This document shows positions 44,106-56,085 of a DNA stretch of 64,000 nt, in pieces. The first letter of the stretch is position 1. Every line of letters starts with the position of its first letter. The notes below the pieces were generated by a model. That model was not told the DNA's origin. It was given only the letters and a program-made list of their open reading frames with translations, and searched no databases. The stretch is from Pseudogracilibacillus sp. (lineage in GTDB: Bacteria; Bacillota; Bacilli; Bacillales; Amphibacillaceae): NCBI GenBank assembly GCA_026169815.1, contig JAPFDT010000025.1:62001-126000 (forward strand), written 5' to 3'. The position numbers and the translations under genes are program-made.

Positions 44106-45578
44106 ATGAAAACAAAATTAAATCGCCCGATTATTCTAGCGGGTGTGATGTTGGGAATGTTTCTATCAGCGATTGAAGCAACAATTGTCGCAACAGCGAT
44201 GCCAAGTATAGTAGCAGACTTACAACATTTTTCATTATATAGTTGGGTGTTTTCCGCATATTTATTATCATCTAGTGCTACGATTCTTGTTTTTGGGAAG
44301 TTAGCTGATATCTACGGAAGACGCCCGATTTATGTTGCTGGTATTTGTACTTTTTTATTAGGTTCGATTATGGCAGGAAGCAGTACGACAATGGTAGTAT
44401 TAATTATTGCTCGGTTTATCCAAGGCATTGGAGCAGGCGCACTGACACCAGTTGCTACTACAATTGTAGGAGATATTTATTCAAAAGAAGAACGAGCAAA
44501 AGTACAAGGATACTTATCAGCAGTCTGGGGGATTTCTGCAATTTTAGGACCTCTCATAGGTGCTTTTTTTGTTGATTTTTTACACTGGCGCTATGTATTT
44601 TGGATGAATATTCCTCTTGGGATTATTTCAATGCTCGGTATTATTATTTTTTTAAAAGAAGATGTCAAAAAGGAAAAACAAGATATCGATTATGTTGGAG
44701 CCATTTTACTCATTATTGGTATTAGCACATTAATGTATTTATTAGTGGAAGCAGGTACGTCGCTAGCGTGGACGTCATTCTGGTCAATGGGCTTAATTTT
44801 AATGAGCTTCATAAGCTTTACTTTACTATTTTTACATGAGAAAAAGGCTGTTAATCCAATGTTACCTCCAACTATTTGGACATATCGGATTATAACGATA
44901 GCGAATATAACATCTCTCGTTACTGGGATTATTATGATTAGTGTAGCGAGTTACTTACCAACATTTGTCCAAGGTGTGATGGGAAAATCTGCGTTAGTAG
45001 CTGGTTTTACATTAACGGCTATGTCAATTGGTTGGCCAATAGCTTCAACAGTTGCTGGACGATTATTATTACGGATAGGTTACCGGAAAACGTCATTAAT
45101 CGGTGGAATAGCCTTAATTATAGGTACACTGTTTTTTGTACTGTTACCAACAATTCAACATTACATTTGGGCTGGATTTGGTTCTTTTTTCATCGGTGTA
45201 GGAATGGGTATGACGAGTACAGCGTTTATCGTAGCTATTCAGACAACAGTAAACTGGCAAGTAAGAGGTATTGCAACAGCAACAAATATGTTTATGCGCT
45301 CAATTGGAAGTGCGTTAGGCGTTGCTTTTTTTGGCGGATTGCTAAATAAAGCGATAAAAAGTGAAATTGATCAAGCGGATGTAACGACGGATAAGATTAC
45401 AGTCGATACAGTAGATATGTTATTAGATAAAACACAATTAACTACATTATCAAAAGAAGTTATCAATGTGTTGCAAACAGGGTTAATTCAAGGGATGCAA
45501 CATATTTACTTTTGGTTAGCTGTTTTGGCAGTCTTTAGTTACATATTAATTTTAAACATGCCAAAAAAAGATGATTAA
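44106..45578 (+). CDS. DHA2-family (14-TM) drug:H+ antiporter
   Basis: This 490-residue major-facilitator protein has about 14 transmembrane segments. Motif A is GKLADIYGRRP between helices 2 and 3, and motif C is SAVWGISAILGPLIGAFF. The class includes EmrB/QacA exporters of toxic compounds. GAAGAGATGG precedes ATG 44106. ktrC follows after 17 bases in the same direction. Substrate unknown. Confidence 0.9.
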   Translation: MKTKLNRPIILAGVMLGMFLSAIEATIVATAMPSIVADLQHFSLYSWVFSAYLLSSSATILVFGKLADIYGRRPIYVAGICTFLLGSIMAGSSTTMVVLIIARFIQGIGAGALTPVATTIVGDIYSKEERAKVQGYLSAVWGISAILGPLIGAFFVDFLHWRYVFWMNIPLGIISMLGIIIFLKEDVKKEKQDIDYVGAILLIIGISTLMYLLVEAGTSLAWTSFWSMGLILMSFISFTLLFLHEKKAVNPMLPPTIWTYRIITIANITSLVTGIIMISVASYLPTFVQGVMGKSALVAGFTLTAMSIGWPIASTVAGRLLLRIGYRKTSLIGGIALIIGTLFFVLLPTIQHYIWAGFGSFFIGVGMGMTSTAFIVAIQTTVNWQVRGIATATNMFMRSIGSALGVAFFGGLLNKAIKSEIDQADVTTDKITVDTVDMLLDKTQLTTLSKEVINVLQTGLIQGMQHIYFWLAVLAVFSYILILNMPKKDD

Positions 45579-45595
45579 AAAGTGGAGGACATGCG

Positions 45596-46258
45596 ATGAA
45601 ACGCGAATTTGCAGTAATAGGACTAGGTAGATTTGGTGGCAGTATTTGTGAAGAGCTTAGTGTGGAAGGAATGAAAGTGTTAGCGATTGATTGCGATGAA
45701 ACAAAGGTAAATGAATTTAAAGATATCGCAACACATGCAGTTATTGCAGATTCTACAGATGAAAAGGTTTTAAAAGAACTTGGCATTAATAATGTTGATC
45801 ATGTCATTGTAGCAATAGGAGATGACATTCAGGCTAGCATTTTAACGACAGTTATTTTAGCGGATATGAATGTTGAAAAAATAACCGTAAAAGCGCAAAG
45901 TGATTATCATGAGAAAATTTTAAATAAAATAGGAGCAGATCACGTCGTTCATCCAGAAAGAGATATGGGAAAAAAGATTGCTCATAGTTTAATATCGAGT
46001 AATATTTTAGATTATCTAGATTTATCAGATGATTATAGTATGGTTGAAGTGAAATCAGGTAAGAAGATGTTAGGTAAATCATTAATTGAATTAGATATTA
46101 GAGCAAAGTTCGGTTGTAACGTAGTGGCAATTAAACATGACAAAGAAATGAATGTTTCACCAAGAGCTAATTATCAATTACAGGCAGAAGATGTGTTAAT
46201 TGTGATCGGCGCAGATGATGATATTTCTAAATTTGAAAAGCATTATATTATTGATTGA
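45596..46258 (+). CDS. ktrC: Ktr potassium uptake regulatory subunit (RCK protein)
   Basis: This 220-residue cytoplasmic protein has an N-terminal Rossmann RCK domain (VIGLGRFGGSICEEL) that binds ATP/ADP and a C-terminal RCK_C domain (about 135-220) that in homologues binds cyclic di-AMP. It forms an octameric ring under the KtrB/D channel. GTGGAGG precedes ATG 45596. The position beside rnjA is that of B. subtilis ykqB/ktrC. Confidence 0.93.
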   Translation: MKREFAVIGLGRFGGSICEELSVEGMKVLAIDCDETKVNEFKDIATHAVIADSTDEKVLKELGINNVDHVIVAIGDDIQASILTTVILADMNVEKITVKAQSDYHEKILNKIGADHVVHPERDMGKKIAHSLISSNILDYLDLSDDYSMVEVKSGKKMLGKSLIELDIRAKFGCNVVAIKHDKEMNVSPRANYQLQAEDVLIVIGADDDISKFEKHYIID

Positions 46259-46283
46259 GAATTAAATATGAACAGATAAAAAC

Positions 46284-46318
46284 AAACCAGATAGGGCACT
46301 GTACGCTCTACCTGGTTT
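46284..46318. terminator. Convergent terminator between ktrC and rnjA
   Basis: AAACCAGATAGGGC pairs with GCTCTACCTGGTTT with two interruptions; both flanks are A/T rich. Confidence 0.65.
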
Positions 46319-46328
46319 ATTTGTTATC

Positions 46329-47996
46329 TTATACTTCCATGATAATTGGTAAAATCATTGGACGACGTTTTGTTTTTTCGTATAAAAGTGGTGCAATTGT
46401 ATCGATAATTTCATTTTTAATTTCTGACCACTTACTTGTACGACGATCCATAATTTTATTTAAGTGTTGTGCTACACGTTCTTGTGCTTCGTTGATAAGT
46501 CCTTCTGATTCACGCATGTAAACAAAACCACGTGAAATAATATCTGGACCAGCTGCAATCTTAAATTCTTTCATATTGATGCTGACAACAACGATAACGA
46601 GTCCTTCTTCAGAGAGGATTCGACGATCACGTAATACAATATTTCCGATATCACCAATTCCACTTCCATCAACATAAACGGAACCTGAAGGAATTTTACC
46701 AGCGATAGTTGCTTTATCTTTGGTTAATGCAAGTACTTCACCATTATCCATGATGAATGAATTCTTCTCTGGTACATTACATTCTGTTGCAAGTTTAGTG
46801 TGTTCCTTCAGCATACGGTATTCTCCATGAATTGGCATGAAGAACTTAGGGTTCATTAAACGTAACATTAATTTCTGTTCTTCTTGGCTACCGTGACCAG
46901 AAGTATGAATGTTACTTAATGGTCCATGAATTACTTCTGCGCCTGAACGCATAAGTTGGTTGATAATTCGGCTAACACTTACGTTGTTTCCAGGGATTGG
47001 TGATGATGAGAAAACAACTGTGTCGCCAGGTGTAATGGAAATCTGACGATGTGTACCATTAGCAATTCTTGATAATGCAGCCATTGGTTCACCTTGAGAT
47101 CCAGTACATAAAATAACAATTTCATTAGCAGGGAATCGATTGATTTGGTTAGCTTCAATAAAAGTACCTTTTGGTGCATCAATATATCCTAAATCAATTC
47201 CAATTTCGATAGAAGACTCCATGCTTCGTCCGAAAATAGCGACTTTACGATTATATTTAACTGCTGCATCTACAACTTGTTGTAAACGATAAATGTTCGA
47301 TGCAAAAGTAGCAAAAATTAAACGTTCATCAATACTACTAAAGATATCTTCAATATTTTCCTTTACAACTTGTTCTGACATTGTAAAACCAGGAACTTCA
47401 CTGTTTGTACTATCAGATAATAGGCAGAGGACACCTTCTTCACCAATTTGTGCCATTTTTGCTAAGTTTGCAGGCTCTCCAACTGGTGTAAAGTCAAATT
47501 TAAAATCACCTGTTTGCACGATATTACCGGAAGGGGTTTTTACTACAACGCCGTATGAATCAGGGATACTATGTGTAACATGGAAAAAACTTACGGAAGT
47601 TTTACGGAATTTAATTATTTCATCTTCATTTATTGTGTGTAATTTGGCATCTCTTAATAAGCCATGTTCTTCTAATTTATTTTTAATAAGTCCAATTGCA
47701 AGTTTACCAGCATATATTGGTACATTAATTTCTCTTAAAAGAAAAGGAATGCCTCCAATATGATCTTCGTGTCCATGAGTAATAATTAAGCCTTTTATTT
47801 TATCTTTATTTTGCACTAAATATGAATAATCAGGGATAACGTAGTCGATTCCTAATAATTCATCTTCTGGGAATTTAATACCTGCGTCAATAATAATAAT
47901 TTCATCTTGGAATTGAACACAATACGTATTTTTCCCAATTTCATCTAATCCGCCGAGTGCAAATACGGCAGTTTGGTCATTTTTTACAAACTTCAT
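46329..47996 (-). CDS. rnjA: Ribonuclease J1
   Basis: This 555-residue metallo-beta-lactamase RNase has 5'-3' exonuclease and endonuclease activity and is central to mRNA turnover and 16S rRNA maturation. The zinc motif [10 protein letters not shown] is near residue 73, and the beta-CASP motifs include NIHTSGHG and [12 protein letters not shown] 47996 (MKFVKNDQ) is four bases after the rpoY stop; the usual Bacillus start is the same. Length equals B. subtilis RNase J1. Confidence 0.97.
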   Translation of the reverse strand: MKFVKNDQTAVFALGGLDEIGKNTYCVQFQDEIIIIDAGIKFPEDELLGIDYVIPDYSYLVQNKDKIKGLIITHGHEDHIGGIPFLLREINVPIYAGKLAIGLIKNKLEEHGLLRDAKLHTINEDEIIKFRKTSVSFFHVTHSIPDSYGVVVKTPSGNIVQTGDFKFDFTPVGEPANLAKMAQIGEEGVLCLLSDSTNSEVPGFTMSEQVVKENIEDIFSSIDERLIFATFASNIYRLQQVVDAAVKYNRKVAIFGRSMESSIEIGIDLGYIDAPKGTFIEANQINRFPANEIVILCTGSQGEPMAALSRIANGTHRQISITPGDTVVFSSSPIPGNNVSVSRIINQLMRSGAEVIHGPLSNIHTSGHGSQEEQKLMLRLMNPKFFMPIHGEYRMLKEHTKLATECNVPEKNSFIMDNGEVLALTKDKATIAGKIPSGSVYVDGSGIGDIGNIVLRDRRILSEEGLVIVVVSINMKEFKIAAGPDIISRGFVYMRESEGLINEAQERVAQHLNKIMDRRTSKWSEIKNEIIDTIAPLLYEKTKRRPMILPIIMEV

Positions 47997-48000
47997 TCTG

Positions 48001-48210
48001 TTAGACGCTCTCAATCTTGAAGTTTTCTGACTTTTGTTCATAGGCTAAATGAACATCATCTAATTTTTGTACATACTCAATGTTAATATCTCTATCTGAT
48101 AACTTTTCACGAACTTCTCTTTCTGATTCAGCTTCTACGTAAAGACTTTGTGTTCGTTCACGTACTGGAGCTGTGTCAGGTGTTTCTTGATATAAAACTT
48201 TATAAATCAT
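48001..48210 (-). CDS. rpoY: RNA polymerase epsilon subunit
   Basis: This 69-residue protein ([20 protein letters not shown]) corresponds to YkzG/RpoY, the small epsilon subunit of Firmicute RNA polymerase. AGGAGAG precedes ATG 48210. rnjA follows after four bases, so translation is coupled, as in B. subtilis. Confidence 0.92.
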   Translation of the reverse strand: MIYKVLYQETPDTAPVRERTQSLYVEAESEREVREKLSDRDINIEYVQKLDDVHLAYEQKSENFKIESV

Positions 48211-48430
48211 TTTATCTCTCCTAGTGTATTTATTTAATTTGTTTCTCCGTATATTTCCATTCCATAGTTCATGTGTAATAAATAATACAAATAATAACAT
48301 TGCCTCAGTTTTAATGTCATAGATTCATCAACAAAAACATGTGATGAAGTCATATTAAAGCAATCATATTATTTTATGGATAATATGAACTAGCATTTAA
48401 TTTAGATGAGTAGCATTATTAAATCTTGTA

Positions 48431-48514
48431 TTACTTATCAGTTGTTGGTACACGACCCCGTTTCAAAAATTCCTTCCATTTTCGTTTCAGCTTTTCTTTC
48501 AGGCGTTTAAACAT
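48431..48514 (-). CDS. 27-residue strongly cationic amphipathic peptide
   Basis: ATG 48514 has AAAGGGGAG eleven bases upstream and the frame ends at TAA 48431-48433. The product begins MFKRLKEKLKRKWKEFLKRG: in its first 20 residues ten are Lys/Arg, spaced with large hydrophobics every three to four residues, which gives a two-faced helix. It stands alone upstream of the rpoY-rnjA operon on the same strand. It could be a membrane-active peptide, a nucleic-acid binder or a leader peptide. No family recognised. Confidence 0.55.
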   Translation of the reverse strand: MFKRLKEKLKRKWKEFLKRGRVPTTDK

Positions 48515-48723
48515 AACCTAGCTCCCCTTTCAAGGTGAGAAAAGCAGTTAGAGTGCAACCGATCCAATCCCTATTAATTATAGTATAATATGAATTCGTT
48601 TATATTGGAATAAATATCATCTTATTTTTACATATCATTTATAATAAGTCGTTATTCTAATCATAATTTTCCCCTCAATTACACTATATTATACATTGAT
48701 TAAAAACGATTTAGTGAATAATA

Positions 48724-49352
48724 AACGTAAACTGCGCCATAACTTCCATTCGTAATAATTTAGTTTAGTGTTAGGCACTTTTCCGCTGCGGATTGTTGCT
48801 TTCCGTGGGAACGGCTTCAATCTCCTCGGAAGCAAAGTTCGCTTCCTGCGGGGCTTTCAGACTCGTTCTATTTCCACAGGAGTCAACAATCCTCCGCTCC
48901 AAACTGCCAATATTGAAAGTGGAGATATCTAATAGAATTATTTTCATTTTTAAGAAGTTATAAGAGTAAATATCATATTCTGCAATAAATATTTACAGTT
49001 TAAAGTTTATATAGTTAAATCTTTAAGAATCGAAATATAGTCACTGAAAAAGTGTCATTAGTAAATAGAACTATAAAAAAGCATATACAAAGCAGTCCGA
49101 ATATATGGAGACTCCTGCGAGAGAAAAGAGCCGATGTGAGACCCTGCAAGGCGAAGGCTGAAGGCAGGCAAAGAACGTCACGTCCTGTGACAAATCCTGC
49201 ACTTGCACGTCCTGCGCTTCGCGGCTCACTGCTCGTTCGCGGAAAGCGGAATATATTCGGATTGCGGTGGTTAAACTCTCTCTTTTAGTATAAAAAAATC
49301 CTTTTTCAGCTTAGTGAATAACGGAATGTTTTTACGTAACAGTTTCTGTCAA
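48724..49352. repeat. Composite intergenic repeat, copy 4
   Basis: This copy has the same order of modules as copies 1 to 3. Module A has tip hairpin GGAAGC (48828-48833) / GCTTCC (48841-48846) and the shared CTCCGCTCCAAACTGCCAAT end. Module B begins at CACTGAAAAAGTG and has the AGTCCGAATATAT arm; its right arm carries one change (CGGATTGC). Outer ends AAACTGCGCCATAAC and GTAACAGTTTCTGTC are inverted. It fills the gap between the 27-codon ORF and def. Confidence 0.85.
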
Positions 49353-49380
49353 CTATACTATTTCTTATTAAATTTGATAT

Positions 49381-49420
49381 AAAAAACAACAAAATCTTGT
49401 GAAAAGACTTTGTTGTTTGG
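49381..49420 (-). terminator. Terminator of def
   Basis: AACAACAAAATCTT pairs with AAGACTTTGTTGTT (one mismatch); a T run follows on the minus strand. Confidence 0.82.
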
Positions 49421-49430
49421 AAAAGTATGT

Positions 49431-49979
49431 TTATTCAATTGCTTTAGCGTTTTCTGGAATGTGAAATGGATTATCTTTATTAATATGATTATAAAACATA
49501 ATGCCATGTAAGTGGTCAATTTCATGTTGTAAAACTATTGCTGGATATCCACGAAATCTTAATTTTAGTTTATTACCATCTATATCGAAAGCTCTAACAG
49601 TAATCCGAGCATAGCGAACAACGTTTCCTTCAATTTCTTCATCAACTGAAAGGCAACCTTCCCCACCTTGTAAATAAGCCATTTCTACAGAATGACTTAT
49701 AATTTTTGGATTGATTAGTTGATAACTATAGAGTATATCTTCATATTCAAAATGTACGACAATAAATTGTTTGTTTACATTTATTTGTGGTGCAGCAATG
49801 CCGACCCCACCACGTAGATTATATTTTTCGGCAATTTCTTCATCTTGACTGTTAATTAAAAAGGTTTTCATCTCTTCTAGTAGCTTTTTATCTTCTTCTG
49901 CTAATGGAAAATCAACTTCTTCTGTTTTTTTTCTTAAAGCAGGATGTCCATCACGTACAATATCTTTCATAAGTAACAT
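49431..49979 (-). CDS. def: Peptide deformylase
   Basis: This 182-residue metalloenzyme removes the N-formyl group from nascent proteins. The three motifs are complete: [20 protein letters not shown] and QHEIDHLHG. The start [16 protein letters not shown] at 49979 matches type 2 Firmicute deformylases, with GAGG upstream. Position between rnjA and pdhA matches B. subtilis ykrB (defB). Confidence 0.96.
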   Translation of the reverse strand: MLLMKDIVRDGHPALRKKTEEVDFPLAEEDKKLLEEMKTFLINSQDEEIAEKYNLRGGVGIAAPQINVNKQFIVVHFEYEDILYSYQLINPKIISHSVEMAYLQGGEGCLSVDEEIEGNVVRYARITVRAFDIDGNKLKLRFRGYPAIVLQHEIDHLHGIMFYNHINKDNPFHIPENAKAIE

Positions 49980-50123
49980 AAAATAAACCTCATCTTTCGT
50001 TGAAAACTATAGTCACTTAACATAATAACATAAATAATCATTTATAATCATATATTTACTACTGAAAAAATAATCAAAAGTGTGTATGATAGAGATATAC
50101 AAAATTTAAAAGGGGATTAAAGC

Positions 50124-50768
50124 ATGAAGAAATGGATAAAGTTAAGCGTGATAATCTCTTTAGCACTTCTCGTAGCGGCATGTGGAGATAAAGAAGAGAA
50201 TACAACTAAAGAAATTAATCAACATATTGAAGCCACTGTACAAATTGAAGCGGAATTTGAAGAGAACCAGGAGAAAATTGCTGAGTTAGAAGATGAAGAT
50301 GAAAAGTACTATGAAGATATTATTCAACTTGGTTCAGATGATTATGATGAAATCGTTGAATTAGCTGATAAAGCAATTGAACTGCTAGAAGAAAGGTTAG
50401 ATCTTGTTGAAGAAGAAAAAGAAAGTATTCAATCTGCACAAGAGGAATTTGTAAAAATTGAAAACTTAATTGGTGATTTATCTGATGAAGATCTCGAAAA
50501 AATATCGCAAGAGATGTATGACTCTATGATGGAAAGATATGATTCATATGATGATGTGTATAAACAGTATGTCAAATCAGTAGAATTAACAGAAGAGCTA
50601 TATATTTTATTAAAAGAAGAAGAATTTAATGAAGACGATGTATATGATGTCATTGCAGATGTAAATGAAAGTTATGATAAAGTTGCAAAAGCATTTGAGA
50701 TATTTAACAATGCAACAACTAAGTTTAATGAAGAGAAGCAATCTTATTATGAGTACATAACTAAATAA
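50124..50768 (+). CDS. ykyA: YkyA-type cell-surface lipoprotein
   Basis: This 214-residue lipoprotein has signal MKKWIKLSVIISLALLVAAC with lipidated Cys20, then a very acidic (Glu/Asp-rich) alpha-helical body with coiled-coil character from about 40 to 210. This is the YkyA / putative cell-wall-binding lipoprotein family located between def and pdhA in Bacillus. AAAAGGGG precedes ATG 50124. Role unknown. Confidence 0.84.
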   Translation: MKKWIKLSVIISLALLVAACGDKEENTTKEINQHIEATVQIEAEFEENQEKIAELEDEDEKYYEDIIQLGSDDYDEIVELADKAIELLEERLDLVEEEKESIQSAQEEFVKIENLIGDLSDEDLEKISQEMYDSMMERYDSYDDVYKQYVKSVELTEELYILLKEEEFNEDDVYDVIADVNESYDKVAKAFEIFNNATTKFNEEKQSYYEYITK

Positions 50769-50774
50769 AAAATG

Positions 50775-50812
50775 AAAGAAGTTAAATCATATGATTTAAC
50801 TTCTTTTTTTTA
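50775..50812 (+). terminator. Terminator of ykyA
   Basis: GAAGTTAAATCAT and ATGATTTAACTTC are perfect complements with no loop beyond the centre, followed by eight T. Confidence 0.88.
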
Positions 50813-50950
50813 GGGTATAGATAATATAGAGCCATTTGTGTACTAGGACAGGAAACAACTTAGTGAGTTTAGTGGTACAGTTTTAGTGAAATGACTGCAA
50901 CAGATATATTTATAGTGTTTAAACAAGCTGTTCAGGAGCGGGATTTCTCT

Positions 50951-52201
<1,251 letters not shown>

Positions 52202-52202
52202 C

Positions 52203-53180
52203 ATGGCACAAATGACGATGATTCAAGCAATAACGAATGCAATGCATACGGAATTAAAAAACGATGAAAATGTGCTTATTTTCGGCGAAGACGTTGGACA
52301 AAATGGTGGTGTTTTCCGTGCAACTGAAGGGTTGCAGAAAGAATTTGGAGAAGATCGTGTATTTGACACACCATTAGGCGAATCTGGAATTGGTGGATTG
52401 TCAGTAGGGTTAGCTTTACAAGGTTTTCGACCAGTTCCTGAAATTCAATTTTTTGGATTTTTATATGAAGTAATGGATTCAATTAGTGGGCAAATGGCGC
52501 GTATGCGTTATCGTTCAGGCGGTACTAACGCTGCACCAATCACTGTACGTTCACCATTTGGTGGAGGGGTACAAACACCGGAACTACATGCAGATTCATT
52601 AGAGGGTTTAATGGCACAACAACCAGGATTAAAAGTAATCATTCCATCAACACCATATGATGCAAAGGGTCTTTTGATTTCTGCTATACGTGACAATGAT
52701 CCAGTAATATTTTTAGAGCATATGAAACTATACCGTTCTTTCAGAGAAGAAGTACCTGAAGAAGAATACACAATAGAGATTGGTAAAGCTGATGTGAAAC
52801 GTGAAGGAACAGACGTAACATTTATTGCATATGGTGCAATGGTACACACGAGTTTAAAAGCTGCGGAAGTATTGGCAGAAGATGGTATTGAGGCAGAAGT
52901 GATTGATTTACGTACAGTGTCACCAATAGATATTGATACGATTGTTGAATCAGTGAAGAAAACAAATAGAGTCGTAGTAGTACAAGAAGCACAGCGTCAA
53001 GCTGGTATAGCAGCTAACATTGCAGCTGAAATTCAAGAGCGAGCGATTTTACATTTAGAAGCTCCAGTATTGCGTGTTACGGCACCTGATACAGTTTATT
53101 CATTTGCAGCAGTTGAAAATGATTGGTTACCAGACCATACGGATATTATTGAAAAAGCACATGAAGTATTAAACTTTTAA
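52203..53180 (+). CDS. pdhB: Pyruvate dehydrogenase E1 component beta subunit
   Basis: This 325-residue beta subunit has a transketolase pyrimidine-binding domain followed by the transketolase C-terminal domain. Blocks such as [32 protein letters not shown] and VRSPFGGG are typical, and length equals B. subtilis PdhB. AAAAGGAG inside pdhA serves ATG 52203, so translation is coupled. Confidence 0.97.
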   Translation: MAQMTMIQAITNAMHTELKNDENVLIFGEDVGQNGGVFRATEGLQKEFGEDRVFDTPLGESGIGGLSVGLALQGFRPVPEIQFFGFLYEVMDSISGQMARMRYRSGGTNAAPITVRSPFGGGVQTPELHADSLEGLMAQQPGLKVIIPSTPYDAKGLLISAIRDNDPVIFLEHMKLYRSFREEVPEEEYTIEIGKADVKREGTDVTFIAYGAMVHTSLKAAEVLAEDGIEAEVIDLRTVSPIDIDTIVESVKKTNRVVVVQEAQRQAGIAANIAAEIQERAILHLEAPVLRVTAPDTVYSFAAVENDWLPDHTDIIEKAHEVLNF

Positions 53181-53208
53181 TTGAGGCGTTGAAAAGGAGG
53201 TAAAAAGA

Positions 53209-54510
53209 GTGGCATTTGAATTTAAGTTACCAGATATAGGAGAAGGAATTCACGAAGGTGAAATTTTAAAATGGTTTATAAAAGAAGGCGATCATATTGA
53301 AGAAGATGATCCTTTATGTGAAATCCAAAATGATAAGGCAGTAGTAGAAATCCCTTCACCAGTAGAAGGTGAAGTATTAGCGATTCATGTTCAAGAGGGT
53401 GAAGTAGCAATTGTAGGTGACCCTCTTGTTAAAATAGAAGCGGAAGGGTATGAGTCAGAAGAAGAAGAGACTGAACCAGTACCTGATAAAGAAACAAAAT
53501 CGGAAGCAAAAATATCAGACGTTGAAGATAAAGATGTAGAAGAAACATCGGCTGAAAAGACTGAAGTAGATGAGTCATCACAATCTAATGAGCTCGTTAT
53601 CGCTATGCCATCTGTTAGGAAATATGCTCGTGAACAAGATGTCAATATTCGTGAAGTATCTGGCAGTGGAAAAAATGGGCGTATTTTAAAAGAAGACATT
53701 GATGCGTTTGTTGCTGGTGATCAAGAAGTTACACCAGAAGCGAAAACAGAGACACAAGACGAAGAATCATCACCAACTACACAAGAAGTTTCGGTTATTC
53801 GTGGGGAATACCCTGAAACTCGTGAAAAGATTACCGGCATTCGTAAGGTGATTGCAAATGCGATGGTAGAATCTAAAACGAAAGCACCTCACGTAACGTT
53901 GATGGATGATATAGATGTAACGGCACTTGTAGAACATCGTAAACGATTTAAAGAAGTTGCAGCAGAACAAGATATTAAATTAACGTATCTTCCTTATGTT
54001 GTAAAAGCATTAATTTCTGCATCGAAAAAGTATCCAATCCTAAACGCAGCAGTGGATGATGAGACAGAAGAGATCGTTCATAAACATTATTACAATATTG
54101 GTATTGCTGCTGACACAGATCGTGGATTAGTCGTACCTGTTGTAAAAGATGCAGATCGTAAATCGATTTTTGAAATTTCGACTGAGATAAATGATTTGGC
54201 AGAGAAAGCTCGTAGTGGTAAACTAACAGCTGAGGAGATGAAAGGTGCTTCTAATACAATTACAAATATTGGTTCAGCGGGTGGACAGTGGTTTACTCCT
54301 GTATTGAATTATCCAGAGGCGGCAATTTTAGGAATTGGTAGAATTGCAGATAAACCTATCGCTCGTAATGGAGAAGTTGTAGTTGCGCCAGTATTAGCAT
54401 TATCACTCACTTTTGACCATCGTATTATTGATGGCGCTACTGGTCAAGAAGCATTGAATCAAATCAAAAGATTATTACACGATCCACAATTAATTATGAT
54501 GGAGGCTTGA
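53209..54510 (+). CDS. pdhC: Dihydrolipoamide acetyltransferase (PDH E2)
   Basis: This 433-residue core subunit has one lipoyl domain (about 3-77, lipoylated Lys in [11 protein letters not shown]), an acidic flexible linker, the peripheral-subunit-binding domain ([16 protein letters not shown] near 128), a second linker and the catalytic domain ending with [11 protein letters not shown]. It transfers the acetyl group to CoA. GTG 53209 follows AAAAGGAGG. pdhD starts four bases after the stop. Confidence 0.97.
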   Translation: MAFEFKLPDIGEGIHEGEILKWFIKEGDHIEEDDPLCEIQNDKAVVEIPSPVEGEVLAIHVQEGEVAIVGDPLVKIEAEGYESEEEETEPVPDKETKSEAKISDVEDKDVEETSAEKTEVDESSQSNELVIAMPSVRKYAREQDVNIREVSGSGKNGRILKEDIDAFVAGDQEVTPEAKTETQDEESSPTTQEVSVIRGEYPETREKITGIRKVIANAMVESKTKAPHVTLMDDIDVTALVEHRKRFKEVAAEQDIKLTYLPYVVKALISASKKYPILNAAVDDETEEIVHKHYYNIGIAADTDRGLVVPVVKDADRKSIFEISTEINDLAEKARSGKLTAEEMKGASNTITNIGSAGGQWFTPVLNYPEAAILGIGRIADKPIARNGEVVVAPVLALSLTFDHRIIDGATGQEALNQIKRLLHDPQLIMMEA

Positions 54511-54514
54511 GGAA

Positions 54515-55921
54515 ATGGTAGTAGGGGATTTTCCAATTGAAGTAGATACGCTAGTAGTAGGAGCGGGACCAGGAGGTTATGTTGCGGCAATTCGTGCAGC
54601 ACAACTAGGTCAGAAAGTTACAATTGTTGATAAAGCAGACTTAGGTGGGACTTGTTTAAACGTAGGTTGTATCCCATCCAAAGCATTAATTCAAGCAGGA
54701 CATTTAGCACAATCTGCTAAAGGAAATGAAGATTTAGGTATTACAACTGAAAATGTTTCTGTTGATTTTTCTAAAGTCCAGGAGTGGAAAGGTAGTGTCG
54801 TTAATCGTCTGACTTCTGGAGTAGAAGGGTTATTAAAAGGAAATAAAGTAGATATTGTAAAAGGTGAAGTGTATTTTGTGGATGATCATAACGTTAAAGT
54901 TATGGATGAAACAGATTCACAAACTTATACGTTTAAAAATTGTATTATTGCAACAGGGTCATCACCAATTGAAATTCCGAGTTTTCCATTCTCTGACAAA
55001 GTACTTGATTCAACAAGTGGTTTAGCACTTGAAAAAATTCCAGAAAGTCTTGTCGTTATTGGTGGAGGCTATATTGGAACAGAATTAGGGTCAGCTTATG
55101 CAAACTTCGGAACTAAAGTAACAATTGTTGAAGGTGCTGAAGATATTTTAGCAACATTTGAAAAGCAGATGCGTTCTGTTGTAACGAAGCGTTTAAAGAA
55201 AAATAATGTTGATATTGTTACAAATGCAATGGCAAAAGGTGTTGAAGAAACAGACGCTGGTGTTAAAGTAACATATGAAGCAAATGGTAAAGAAGAAACA
55301 GTAGAAGCGGATTATGTTTTAGTAACAGTTGGTCGTACTCCGAACACGAGTGAATTAGGGTTAGAGCAAGTAGGTATTGAAGTAGACGACAAAGGTTTAA
55401 TTAAAATTGATAAACAATGTCGTACTAATGTGAAAAATATTTATGCAATTGGTGATATCGTTGAAGGATTACCATTAGCGCATAAAGCTTCTTATGAAGG
55501 TAATGTAGCAGCTGAAGCTATTAGCGGACAGAAGTCAGAAATTGACTATATCGGTATGCCAGCAGTTGTTTTCTCAGATCCTGAAATGGCGTCAGTAGGA
55601 TATACTGAACAAGAAGCTAAAGATAAGGGCATTGAAATTAAAGCAGCTAGATTCCCATTTGCTGCAAATGGACGTGCTTTATCATTAAATGATACTGAAG
55701 GCTTTATGAAACTAATTACTCGTAAAGAAGACGGTTTAGTTATTGGTGGACAAATCGTAGGACCTTCAGCAAGTGATATGATTTCAGAAGTAGGTTTAGC
55801 AATTGAAGCAGGCATGACAGCTGAAGATATTGCATTAACAGTACATGCGCACCCTACTTTAGGTGAAGTTACCATGGAAGCTGCACATGTAGCTCTAGGC
55901 ACACCAATCCATATGCTATAA
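54515..55921 (+). CDS. pdhD: Dihydrolipoamide dehydrogenase (PDH E3)
   Basis: This 468-residue FAD enzyme reoxidises the lipoyl arm with NAD+. The FAD motif is [14 protein letters not shown], the redox disulfide [15 protein letters not shown], the NAD motif [17 protein letters not shown] and the C-terminal active-site [11 protein letters not shown] 54515 is preceded by GGAGGC at the end of pdhC. It is the last gene of the operon, before a strong terminator and the SR1-like gene, as in B. subtilis. Confidence 0.97.
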   Translation: MVVGDFPIEVDTLVVGAGPGGYVAAIRAAQLGQKVTIVDKADLGGTCLNVGCIPSKALIQAGHLAQSAKGNEDLGITTENVSVDFSKVQEWKGSVVNRLTSGVEGLLKGNKVDIVKGEVYFVDDHNVKVMDETDSQTYTFKNCIIATGSSPIEIPSFPFSDKVLDSTSGLALEKIPESLVVIGGGYIGTELGSAYANFGTKVTIVEGAEDILATFEKQMRSVVTKRLKKNNVDIVTNAMAKGVEETDAGVKVTYEANGKEETVEADYVLVTVGRTPNTSELGLEQVGIEVDDKGLIKIDKQCRTNVKNIYAIGDIVEGLPLAHKASYEGNVAAEAISGQKSEIDYIGMPAVVFSDPEMASVGYTEQEAKDKGIEIKAARFPFAANGRALSLNDTEGFMKLITRKEDGLVIGGQIVGPSASDMISEVGLAIEAGMTAEDIALTVHAHPTLGEVTMEAAHVALGTPIHML

Positions 55922-55951
55922 AATAAGCAATACAAAATAAAAGTATATTAT

Positions 55952-56000
55952 GAAGTTGGGTTACGACTATGTTAAAGTAGTTGTAATCCAACTTCTTTTT
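55952..56000 (+). terminator. Terminator of pdhABCD
   Basis: GAAGTTGGGTTAC pairs with GTAATCCAACTTC (one mismatch), extended by ACTA/TAGT, followed by T. Confidence 0.88.
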
Positions 56001-56050
56001 GTTTGTTCTAATAATAACAAATAAAGTTAATGTGTTACACTAATTAAACC

Positions 56051-56079
56051 TTGACAGCATCAATGTGTCATACTATAAT
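56051..56079 (+). promoter_or_regulatory. Consensus promoter with CcpN-like operator for the SR1-type RNA
   Basis: TTGACA (56051-56056) and TATAAT (56074-56079) have exact consensus sequence and a 17-base spacer. Within the spacer and touching the -10, TGTGTCATACT (56064-56074) fits every position of the CcpN recognition sequence TRTGHYATAYW as I recall it. CcpN represses sr1 and gluconeogenic genes on glycolytic sugars in B. subtilis. Confidence 0.75.
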
Positions 56080-56085
56080 GGGTTT

